Origin: Pleurotus djamor | Taxonomy: Eukaryota > Basidiomycota > Agaricomycetes > Agaricales > Pleurotaceae | Reading direction: 5' to 3' | Assembly: GCA_029747585.1 (NCBI GenBank) | Contig: JAPEVF010000912.1 | Coordinates: forward strand, 1-18,075 | DNA: 18,075 nucleotides | Shown: positions 10,545 through 18,075 of the stretch, piece after piece | Layout: every line of letters starts with the position of its first letter | Position numbering within the stretch: the first letter of the stretch is position 1 | The notes under the pieces: generated by a model | The model's input: only the letters and a program-made list of their open reading frames with translations | What the model was told of the DNA's origin: nothing | Database searches by the model: none | Program-made: the position numbers and the translations under genes

Positions 10545-10682
10545 TGTTGATATTGATCCTGTTGGAAGAGACAGGATGTTTCAAGCGACATCTTGAACTC
10601 GTAACGACCTCGTATTGGGTAGAGAACCAGGACGACTACGGAGTGGTGGCAGAACGAAGGGAGAGATACACATTGAACGATG

Positions 10683-11824
10683 TTCGTGTTTATCTTCATC
10701 CATTCTAGTCAAGGCCAAACATCACGTCTTCAATCCAAACTCCACTCTCATGCTTCGAAGTACCCAGTCATCCCATCAAAACCCCTCGCACGCCTTACCG
10801 TGCTTTTCTTGAACGTCGTACGCACGCGGCTCTAACCTCCCAATCACCCAACAGCAACGCACTCGTGTCTAACGGTCAACGGTACTCGAACGACACCTAC
10901 GGCAGCGCAACGGTCTGAGTAGCGATTAATCCGACCCTAAGGTAGGCTCAGGAACAGCAACAACGCCAGGAAAGTGGATGGGGTGTATGACGTTCGTGAT
11001 GTTGACGTCGAGCCAATGGGTTGGGTCGAGTACCAGGCAACCGAAGCAAGAGAGAGAGGAAGAGAAGACGGACAGGATGTATTCGTGTTCCTAGGCCATG
11101 GTGGTAAGTTTGCCTTCGTCTTCCTTCATCCCAAGCTCGGTCGTACTCCGACCATCACATTAAAAACTCGTTCGCCTCGTTCGCCTGCTCCTACAAACAC
11201 CTCAAATATTTCATCCCAACCCTGCACCACACCCTTCAGTCTTCCTCCCCCTCACAACAGAGGGACTATACCCTCCCAGCGCAGCGTTGAGCTGCGGAAT
11301 ACCCGAATGCATTGGATTACGACAGCTGCGAGTCCTCACAGGATCACAAGGGTGACAGAATCATGCGGACAACCTGTGACCCAGTTAGCAACGGAAACAA
11401 CTTCGAGAGTAGCGAAGGATCACGTACGATTTGATCCCAAGTGGGTCACTGGATGTCGAACTTGATCCCAAGGGTGGTAATGGGCCAGTCAAAACGACAA
11501 CCTCCGCGCACGACGAACTCGGAGAAGGTGGGAGACAAGGAGGACTCGGACGGTGGTGGCGAAAGGAGGGAGAGACTAAGAACACTATTTTCTTGTTCGT
11601 TGCTTATGGGTGGAAGCTCTCATCATCCCACATCCCAATCAAGACCGTCCATCTCGTCTCGAATCCAACTCCATCGTTCCAGAGCATTCGAAGCACCCAG
11701 CCATCGCACCGAAGAAATCGCTCCTCTCCACCTACTTCTCCACACACGACGTCCACCCTTAGAGTACACGCCGGTTTATTCTCCTTCGTCTTCGTCTTCA
11801 TACCCTCTTCCTTTCTACTCCTCC
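10683..11824 (+). repeat. Right arm of ~1.15 kb inverted repeat
   Basis: This is the partner of 285-1436 in opposite orientation. The open frame from 10974 (GTG first codon, 163 codons, preceded by a CGCCAG acceptor-like site) carries the same VDGVYDVRDVDVEPMGWVEY start as the left arm, then diverges after GREDGQDVF. Later frames here include YDLIPSGSLDVELDPKGGNG, whose left-arm counterpart (YDVIPNGPLVVELEA) ends in a stop, so at least the left copy is broken if this was coding. No transposition signature was seen. Confidence 0.9.
11374..11427 (-). other. Intron-like segment within the right repeat arm
   Basis: On the minus strand, GTACGT, a GCTAAC branch-point word and CACAG bound 54 nt. 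It corresponds to 688-733 of the left arm. See that entry for the unresolved question of coding strand. Confidence 0.3.
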
Positions 11825-12260
11825 TCGCAGCGACCGGGCGACTAGAACCTTGCACGCACGCCGCTCGTCGCTCCCACTTCCCCAGCGGATTGCAGTACTG
11901 GTGTATAATGGCTGATAGTCGTCGCATCTAGGTATTCTGAAATAGCGTCAACATCGACGACAGCGACAGAAGAGCTACAGATCACTCACGCTTTGATCCT
12001 CCAGACGATCCTCCGTTGAAGTTTGATGTTCACTTTGTTTTCGAAGGCAGCGATGGGCTGGTGCAAGCGACATCTTCACCGTCCGAGCGCAGGGAACTCC
12101 GAAAGATGTGGGACGGTAGNTTTCGTCGTTCGTCTTTGAATGTGTTCCCCGTCTTCCTTCATCCCAAGCCCGTTCGAACGCTTCAAAGTTCCTTTGAACC
12201 CATCACATCCCCTGGGAGCTTCGAAGTTACCTTCCACCCAATCCAGCATCCCACATCACG
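11825..12260 (+). repeat. Further degenerate unit adjoining the right arm
   Basis: After the arm ends, the DNA repeats its pattern once more: a protein-like frame (FDPPDDPPLKFDVHFVFEGS, about 11995-12055), then CTTCATCCCAAGC at about 12160, then a CTTCGAAG word near 12223. These landmarks occur at about 10695, 11130, 11625 and 12160, giving units of roughly 435 to 540 bp. An N at 12120 interrupts the frame. It may be an exon of a decayed gene family; function unknown. Confidence 0.45.
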
Positions 12261-12883
12261 GTCATCTCCTCCCTGCATCCGACTAACTCTCCTCCAAAAC
12301 CACCATCGACGGGTACTCCGCCTCGAACGAAGGTACAACGCGAGTGAAGACGTTGTCAAAGGGAGGAAGAAGATAGAGCCGCGATGAGGAAGACGTCCCA
12401 TCGTTCGAGTGGGTTCGGCGTGTCCATCCAACCAATCAACCATCCAAAACCATCGAGATGACAGACACTCGAGCTTGAAGCTTGAAGCCTGAACGTTCTG
12501 AACTCCAGCGCAAGGCGGAGATACTCGAGGACGGTGACAGCAGTTATCAGAAGAGAGAGAAGGAGGAGTTGGCGTCGCAGGCGAGCGGTTGCGACAAAGG
12601 ATGATCGACAGTGAAGCGGTCAAGGCGTTGACGACGGGGGACACGGACGAAACCATCGTTCGTGATCATATGGGGCGCATACGTCCCTGGGCCGGAATGC
12701 TGGATACAAAGGGAGATTCGGGAAGCTGGTATTTGAGATGGCGTTGACCAATCGATGGAAGGACGCGTAGCATCATGTTCAGGAACGCCCGGGAAATCGA
12801 CCCAGGGAAATAGACGAGGTGGTTGGATAGGAAACGTTCGACTGATCGTTCGAAGCGTTGTTTGGACTTGATACGAGTGGTCC
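12261..12883. other. Interval without a supported gene
   Basis: Open frames on both strands are short or lack protein-like character. Small direct duplications occur (CTTGAAGC twice at about 12475-12488). Nothing else is supported. Confidence 0.4.
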
Positions 12884-13551
12884 TTATTCTATGCGGTGTG
12901 CGATGACAGCTGAGATCTTCAGACCTTGAGAGTGATGAAGTTGCGGCGTTTTGGAGTGGCGATAATAGTATGAGAAAAAGGAAGCATTTGTTGCACCCGA
13001 AACCGCCGAAACCGGGTTCGCAATGGATGGTATCGTTTGCAGCCGCACCGCCCAGGAGAGTCCGAACTCGTTGTAATCGGAGATGAGCGGATTGAAAGAG
13101 TAGTGTGTAGAGCGCGGAGTAAGAATGACTGGGAGAGATCATCAGGACGTTGGGAGACCAGAAGAATACAGAGGAAAAAGTGCGTACCTGCTTACTGCTC
13201 CGTCCAATGCCATTGACCTGGTTCCTTCCCTTCACAGCCAATACCTCAATCGCAAGCCCCAAACTCCAGTCCGTAGACGTGGGTATCCATCTACGACATC
13301 CTCAGATGTTTTCCAGATAGCGGGGGCTTGAGGAGACGAGAGGGCGAGGGCGAGGACAATGCAACGAGAAGACTCTTTCCCAACCACCCGTTCCACCGAT
13401 TCCACGCCGCTTTCAGGTATTCACGGGCAGAAACGTACACGATACAAGCAGAGGGGAAGAATAAGGTGAAATCCGCGTCCTGCGACGTGTCCAGCGCGTT
13501 GTACGTAGGTTGCGGTGGTGCGTCCCGAGAAGAGGGTCTGGCGCTAATTCT
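12884..13551 (-). CDS. Candidate spliced gene or gene remnant, function unknown
   Basis: A stretch with protein-like composition reads from an acceptor at 13128 to a TAA at 12884 (contains HYSFNPLISDYNEFGLSWAV and SGATNASFFSYYYRHS). It joins in phase, through a GTAAGC..CCCAG intron (13129-13195), to an upstream frame reading WSLGLAIEVLAVKGRNQVNG. Farther upstream an 86-codon frame (13551-13294) contains QDADFTLFFPSACIVYVSAR but no early ATG. The join between these two parts is unclear and a frame change is needed near 13280. I recognise no domain. It could be a real gene with an unseen intron or a pseudogene. Confidence 0.3.
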
Positions 13552-13719
13552 TCAAGCGTAGGTGCATCCAAGAGAATTTTCGGGAGTTACAAGACGTCCT
13601 TCAATCGCTAAAAGTCTTCGCAGGCGAGTAGAAAACCGTCCAGCATTGAATATTGAGTTGGCATCGAGAGCTCAAAAAACAAGGAGCAGGCTGAGAAAAG
13701 TGGTCCGATTCGGTCCGCC

Positions 13720-13790
13720 CGTGGTCACGTGCAGGCTACGCCCCTGTATCTCCTTTAAAAGGTGTCCTTCTCGCTTCCCCCACACTTGCT
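13720..13790 (+). promoter_or_regulatory. Promoter-like segment with E-box and TATA-like word
   Basis: TCACGTGC (E-box core CACGTG) at about 13725-13732 is followed about 25 nt later by TTTAAAAG and then a pyrimidine-rich tract. The spacing resembles a fungal core promoter. No gene I could support starts just downstream, so this is tentative. Confidence 0.25.
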
Positions 13791-13904
13791 ACGCCACTTT
13801 ACTCGATACTAGGATACCCGCTTCTCCTTGAAAGCTGACTCACGGTGTAAGCAGCCCCGGACGCTTCAAGGCATTGCAATCACCGCGCACCACCGATAAC
13901 CTCC

Positions 13905-14425
13905 ACCCTCCGCGAAACAGGTCACACACGCAAAATTGCGAAAGTCGTTGTAGTCCGTCCCACCCAGATGGAGTCTCGCCGTCGAAGTGCTTGTATAGGT
14001 TGTCATTTTTACTCCCGACCCATCACACCAACGTCGTATGGACACATGGACGCCCGACGCGGTGTTACTCGTTACGCCGTCTGGAGACCAGACAGACACC
14101 CCACTCCCATCCCCTCGAATCGCGTTAGCATGTAAGACGAGCATCCTCACCTTCTCGAAGACATTGCGATTGCTTCCAAGTGTAAACACCCCGCCCTCAG
14201 CAGAACAGGCCGCACAACCAAATTGAAAAAGTTGTTGTACTCCGTTCCACCCAAAGCATTACCCATTGGCGGGTCACTTGGAAATTGTATTTTTTCAGTT
14301 GGACGCCGATTTCACGAAGGTTGAATGCACACTTCAACGCGATATTCCTCGTTCCGTTTAGTGTTGTGTGGAGTCCAGATACTTAGCTGTGGAGGTCAAT
14401 ACTGACCCACTCCCATCCCCTATGA
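13905..14425. repeat. Two diverged tandem units of ~285-315 bp
   Basis: Landmarks recur in the same order: CGAAACAGGTCACACACGCA at 13910 versus AGAACAGGCCGCACAACCAA at about 14202; GTTGTAGTCCGTCCCACCCA versus GTTGTACTCCGTTCCACCCA; and CCCACTCCCATCCCCT at about 14101 versus about 14405. On the minus strand unit A is open (GDGSGVSVWSPDG to LGGTDYNDFRNFACVTCFAE) while unit B has stops. This suggests duplication of a coding or formerly coding segment, now decaying. The family is not recognised. Confidence 0.55.
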
Positions 14426-14688
14426 TTACAGTACTTAGCGTCGTAGACGAAAGATGGTTTTATTGGATCATAGCGATCGAGGAGAGATACGTGATGCGAC
14501 GGATCAATACATCAATGAAGGAGGAGGAGGTGAATGTGCGCAGCATGATGAGCGGTCCGAACGTGTTATTAGTGTCACAATCTACAAGCGACGACGAACA
14601 CATTCCACAAGGGAAGACAAACGCACCCGGTCAAACTACGACCAGGGCGACAAACTGATCCCTTCCTACGCCGTCTACTCCAAGTCCA

Positions 14689-15121
14689 ATGTGCAAATCG
14701 TCGAACGCTTTCGAAGCCATTTCAGAGAGATATAGAGTAGACACGCAGCGACGCGTACGACCTCTTCCAGAGCACTTGCGCACGAGACTTCGAGTCAATC
14801 TACGGGCAAACATCGACTCGGTCGGCTTCGAAAAGACCCACTGGTCCGATGCATCATCTAAACCGTTGGATACGCTGACTATTCAACGTTCAACGTTCGA
14901 CTTCCAACGGTTTTCGCCCTGGTGAGTAAAACAAGAAGGAAGAGTCTACTAAATCGTCGGTTCGACGGTTGGAGGGTTTGAGGAAGGGAGGAATGGAGGA
15001 ATGAATGGGTGAAGGGAGGGGACTTCGGATGGGCTTAGGTGAGTGGATTGACAGTGCGAACGTAGAACGTAGAGCACGGATGAACTATGTAAAAGGACAA
15101 CTGGGAAGAGAGGTGGATTGA
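14689..15121 (+). CDS. Candidate two-exon small gene, unknown function
   Basis: Exon 14689-14921 (ATG start, contains IDSVGFEKTHWSDASSKPLD) ends at a consensus GTGAGT donor. The acceptor TTGACAG at 15054 continues in phase to a TGA at 15119-15121, giving 99 residues. The intron (133 nt) is purine-rich, which is atypical. A related acceptor-plus-exon (ACAG followed by TGCGAGCGTAGCACATAGAG) recurs at about 15438-15517. This supports an old duplication of this segment more than it proves a working gene. Confidence 0.3.
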
Positions 15122-15351
15122 TGAGGAGACGACGAATACAGAGAACACGAACTTGATCATACACACTTGTTTCCGCGTCCGACCCATCCCGATACTGCCT
15201 CAAACCCACTCGCGAAGAACAACCGGTCGCCGAGTTTTGTTTGCTCTTTCACGCGCTTCAACGCCTTCCCGCCTTCGTTCCCGTCTGTATTCTAAGTACG
15301 ACAGAGCGATAGAACGACCACGAAATGGACTCTATGATCCAAGACAACAAA

Positions 15352-15375
15352 GATAAGTATAGAGTAGTACTTATC
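15352..15375. repeat. Short perfect hairpin
   Basis: GATAAGTA and its exact reverse complement TACTTATC (8 bp each) flank the 8-nt loop TAGAGTAG, which contains the TAGAGTA word that recurs across the window. Function unknown. Confidence 0.6.
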
Positions 15376-15441
15376 CCTCCAGCTGGGTGGTCACCTTCTT
15401 TGATTGATCGGTGGCCGTGCGACGGTTTCGGACGTTAACAG

Positions 15442-15517
15442 TGCGAGCGTAGCACATAGAGGCGAGATCGATGAAGGACAACTGATGAGGGAGATGAACG
15501 CTTTCTTGAGGATGTAG
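15442..15517 (+). pseudogene. Diverged second copy of the 15055-15121 exon
   Basis: The reading A-S-V-A-H-R-G-E-I-D-E-G-Q-L with preceding AACAG acceptor resembles A-N-V-E-R-R-A...K-G-Q-L in the candidate exon about 390 bp upstream. DNA words ACAGTGCGARCGTAG and AAGGACAACTG are shared. A TAG ends the frame at 15517. It is called a remnant because no linked upstream exon was found. Confidence 0.3.
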
Positions 15518-15602
15518 GGAGCAGAGACGCGGAAAAGGAGAGGAAAAAACTTGATACACACTGTACTCTATTCCACGCCATCTGATCTAATGCCTTCCAC
15601 AG

Positions 15603-15728
15603 CCGTTTCTGCGCGATCAGACTCGAAGTCCGAATGCGTTAGTGGATCGAGTGTTCACGGCGATTCTGACAGGGCTGCCCGATGGGAAGGAAAACGGAGG
15701 AGACGAGACGGATGACTGGGAGGCGTAA
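15603..15728 (+). CDS. Candidate terminal exon, unknown gene
   Basis: A CTAATG branch-point word and TTCCACAG acceptor precede a 41-codon frame with convincing protein composition (ALVDRVFTAILTGLPDGKEN, then an acidic end and TAA). No in-phase upstream exon could be linked with confidence, and the family is not recognised. It may belong with the degenerate units just upstream. Confidence 0.3.
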   Translation, partial: PFLRDQTRSPNALVDRVFTAILTGLPDGKENGGDETDDWEA

Positions 15729-15852
15729 GAGAGAGTAACCTACGTCATCCGGCACTGAGAAACTCATTACAGGCTTCAAAATTGATCCCGCGCCGCGACA
15801 TATCTACTAGCACACGATACATCCACTCTCTCCTGAACATTGACTGTTGAAC

Positions 15853-16152
15853 ATGGAACCCCTCTCCGAAGCCAAACAGGACGGTTGAACAAATAGCAAA
15901 AGCTCGCGAGGGGGTCGGTCCACTCCACACAACCTCATTGAAAGATGTTATCCTTCGTCGGCNTTTTTTTCTCCTACGTAGGCTACCCGAGAAGGCGAAC
16001 ACACAACACGATGGTTATACAATTGTTACCTTGTGGCTTACAGTGTATTGAAGCTGAGTGACGAAGGCAATAACACTGGTTTTGTTTGGGGATCACTCTG
16101 CTTAGATGGAACCTGTGCTTCGCGAAACAGGACGCTCGAACAAATAACAAAA
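15853..16152 (+). repeat. Diverged direct repeat pair (15853-15900 and 16106-16152)
   Basis: Both copies begin ATGGAACC and share CGAAGC/GCGAAA, ACAGGACG and TGAACAAATAGCAAA / CGAACAAATAACAAA about 253 bp apart. They lie on opposite sides of a poly-T run with an N at 15963. Together with the other diverged direct repeats this marks the region as formed by local duplication. Confidence 0.5.
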
Positions 16153-16796
16153 AACCGGCGACGAAGCCTGGTCTATCAATGAGCTCGTCGGTGGTGGTCC
16201 CGGTACTTCACGGTTTTTTGCGATTTCCCATCTTGATTGCTAACACAGATGGACTGTTATGTAACGTTTTCACTCTAGATCATCGGACGTTCAACTGTAG
16301 ACCCTTCGATCACCAAGAATCGACCCACCACATTCACAATCCTCAGGTACCCTGTCATGCGAAGCTCAGCTCCTGTGTTTTATGTAATCCCAGCTTCTCA
16401 ACGCCTCCAGGTCAATTGAGTAAATCACAAACCTCGCCGCCCGCCCAGATATTGCCTCAAACCCCCTTGTGTAGTGTACGTAGGCATTGCAGTTTTTCGT
16501 TCTCTTTCAGGCTTCAAGCTGCAACGGTCAATGTGCAACCTCTAGATCCCAACATCCGCGCACTCGGCATGCCCATCTCTCGAGATATTCCGTTTTTCTT
16601 TCCGCCCCTCCTTCGCGCACACTCTCCATCTCTTTCAATCAATCAAATCAAACTCGAAAAATCAGCCAATCGTTCTCGCCCTCCCGAAGTCACATCAACC
16701 AATCGTCCCCTGCAGCCGCGTAAGTCACTGGTAAACGTCAACGTTCGAGCAACCTGTGTATTGAGACTCAACTTCAAGATGGAACGAAGAGGGTAG
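16086..16796 (+). other. Long open frame of 236 codons, doubtful
   Basis: This is the longest uninterrupted frame in the window, beginning ATGGGGATCACTCTGC-like context after a GT-rich leader. The translation is rich in Ser, Pro, His and Cys with no domain, signal peptide or repeat that I recognise, and it starts inside a diverged repeat. A TTTCAG site at about 16510 could be an acceptor instead. I regard coding as unproven. Confidence 0.2.
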
Positions 16797-17017
16797 AGTA
16801 CTCTGGAGCAGAGTAGAGCAACCGACGATCCACCAGAACCGATGACAGAGTAAACTCAGAAGTTTTTGTACTCAGAGCTCAGTGAGTGTTCTTGGGTCTC
16901 CTTCTTCGCAGTACACCACGACTCGGACGGCGACTTGCAATCCACCACGGGATCTCATTTCCAGCGATGAAGCATACATCCCAGATTCTCGCACATTCAT
17001 CAGGACTTTTACATGCA

Positions 17018-17049
17018 ACTTGCTCAAGCTTGCTCGAGCTTGAGCAAGT
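17018..17049. repeat. 13-bp perfect inverted repeat
   Basis: ACTTGCTCAAGCT and its exact reverse complement AGCTTGAGCAAGT are separated by the 6-nt loop TGCTCG. Followed by A- and G-rich AAAAGCTTGAAAAG-like words. No gene end is close enough to call it a terminator. Confidence 0.75.
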
Positions 17050-17162
17050 AAAAAAGCCCGAAAGTTCGACAAAAAGGCTGAAAAGCTTGAAAAGTAGAGA
17101 AGCGACGTAGAATGACCAAAAAAGCGACCCCAAATATAAGGCTAGCTTTTTGGATTTTGGTG

Positions 17163-17226
17163 CAACTTTTCGCACTTTTCGCTTACTTTTCGGACTTGCT
17201 CCCTTGGCGAAAAGCGCGAAAAGTTG
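17163..17226. repeat. 20-bp inverted repeat with one mismatch
   Basis: The arms 17163-17182 and 17207-17226 pair over 20 bp with a single mismatch and a 24-nt loop. Each arm is itself made of a doubled CTTTTCGC word. It lies 114 bp beyond the 13-bp inverted repeat, so two hairpins occur close together in a low-complexity stretch. Confidence 0.7.
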
Positions 17227-17259
17227 GTAAGTAAAAAAGTAATATGTAAATTCCCTGAT

Positions 17260-17720
17260 GTTGTCGCGTTGTAACGAAGGCTCAAAGCATACTCTATTCT
17301 TATTCGTTCGACCGTTCACCCGTTCAAACATTCAGCCGTTCGCCCTTTCAACCGAACCTCTTCCATCCGCCCAACCGTTCGTTTTCCATCCGTTGAATAG
17401 TCCAAGTTTCCAAATTTCCGATCATCAATTCCGCCGCTAAACGATTCGCTCGGTGCATAGGTGAGTATTCGTCCAAAGTAACGTAGGGAAGGTCGGACAC
17501 GAGCTTGTATTCAACCATACTCAAACTCTCAACAATTCCCCGATCCGTTCAACCTCAACGCCTCACCGTCACCGCTCATCCATTCACCCATTGGCCACAC
17601 TCATCCATTCGAAGGACCCCAACCTCTCAAGCAGTTGCCCTGTCACTGTCTCCACCGCTCACTCTCTAAACCTCTCACCCTCCAAACCGCGCACCCTCTC
17701 AACTCATGAAAACGAATTCA
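17260..17720. repeat. Degenerate CCGTTCA-type repeat tract
   Basis: Words such as CCGTTCACC, CCGTTCAAA, GCCGTTCGCC, AACCGTTCG and CCATTCACC recur irregularly through this stretch. No conserved frame is apparent; open frames here mirror the repeat composition. Confidence 0.5.
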
Positions 17721-17867
17721 ACCGTTCAATACAATACGCCGTTCATAATAACATTGCATGTCTTGCTCATCCCTTCTTCAACATTTCTTTGCCTTTCCCT
17801 CCCATCCTACACCATCTTGTATCTGGTTCGTTCATTTCAGTTCTAGAGAGTTGAGTTCGTACGCACA

Positions 17868-17896
17868 CACTCTCTCTACTCTCTCTACTCTACTCT
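17868..17896. repeat. CTCTCTA microsatellite
   Basis: Tandem CTCTCTACT units ending at an N (17897), with TACTCTA words inside it. Confidence 0.75.
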
Positions 17897-17958
17897 NCCT
17901 CCCCTCCACGTTCAATGCTCCTACTACTTCGAATGTCGTTCGACAGCATCCTTCACAT

Positions 17959-18062
17959 CGTCGCCATCGGTATCGCCATCGCCATCGCCGTCCCTATCCT
18001 CCTCTTCATTTTCATTTCATTCTCCACATCCTTTCCATTCCGCACATCCTTTCCATTGTGCG
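17959..18062. repeat. Short tandem repeats at window end
   Basis: A CGCCAT hexamer repeats at about 17962-17990 (with one GGTATC variant). It is followed by a duplicated CACATCCTTTCCATT word at about 18025-18057. The hexamer would encode a two-residue repeat if coding, but no gene model is supported and the window ends here. Confidence 0.5.
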
Positions 18063-18075
18063 CGTCGCTCACATC

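Noticed and set aside
285..11824. Repeat arms as LTRs of a retrotransposon
   Set aside because: The arms are inverted rather than direct, and the DNA between them is host genes with no reverse transcriptase, integrase or gag-like frame.
13430..13551. BTB/POZ domain in the minus-strand frame with QDADFTLFFPS
   Set aside because: The DADF-T-L word resembles a BTB start, but the residues that should follow (hydrophobic-His-Lys-x-hydrophobic-Leu) are absent.
16879..17331. Minus-strand 150-codon frame
   Set aside because: It runs through the hairpin and AAAAGC-rich low-complexity DNA, so its Lys/Phe/Ser-rich product mirrors the repeats; no splice or family support.
1..18075. tRNA, rRNA or CRISPR array
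   Set aside because: No T-loop/anticodon pattern that folds as a cloverleaf, no rRNA-like sequence and no regularly spaced identical repeats were found by reading both strands.

Overview
The window is nuclear DNA of a filamentous basidiomycete, most likely an Agaricomycete mushroom. Genes are split by many short GT..AG introns (about 46 to 75 nt) with CTRAY-type branch points. The best-marked genes are a HAL/NPR1-type kinase, ribosomal protein eL19, and a seven-helix membrane protein of the mushroom-expanded DUF6534 family. There are no bacterial operons, rRNA, tRNA or CRISPR arrays. Single N bases sit beside short homopolymers and look like consensus artefacts; deleting the two that fall in coding DNA restores the frame.

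Layout. 1-284: AGCTTTCC-like low-complexity DNA. 285-1436: left arm of a ~1.15 kb inverted repeat. 1437-2285: no gene seen. 2286-5092 (-): five-exon HAL-type Ser/Thr kinase, 657 codons, with an unusually long 671-nt intron. 5093-6015: divergent promoter region shared with RPL19, including an upstream ORF and a 5' UTR intron. 6016-6707 (+): RPL19, three exons, 194 codons. 7653-9328 (+): DUF6534 membrane protein, modelled as eleven exons, 332 codons. 9196-10544 (-): probable multi-exon gene of unknown function, convergent with and overlapping the DUF6534 gene. 10683-11824: right arm of the inverted repeat. 11825-12260: a further degenerate unit of the same kind.

12.3-18.1 kb holds no gene that can be named. 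It contains spliceable open frames (12884-13551 minus; 14689-15121 and 15603-15728 plus), diverged direct repeats, palindromes and simple repeats. It reads as a gene-poor, duplication-rich region, perhaps with decayed genes.

The kinase, eL19 and membrane protein have no evident shared pathway; their grouping is most simply a conserved housekeeping segment framed by inverted repeats. The main points worth a second look are the inverted repeat pair with a near-identical ~375 bp core, the eL19 upstream ORF that ends two bases before the eL19 start whether or not its intron is spliced, the DYG in place of DFG in the kinase, and the enrichment of a TAGAGTA/TACTCTA motif outside the main genes.
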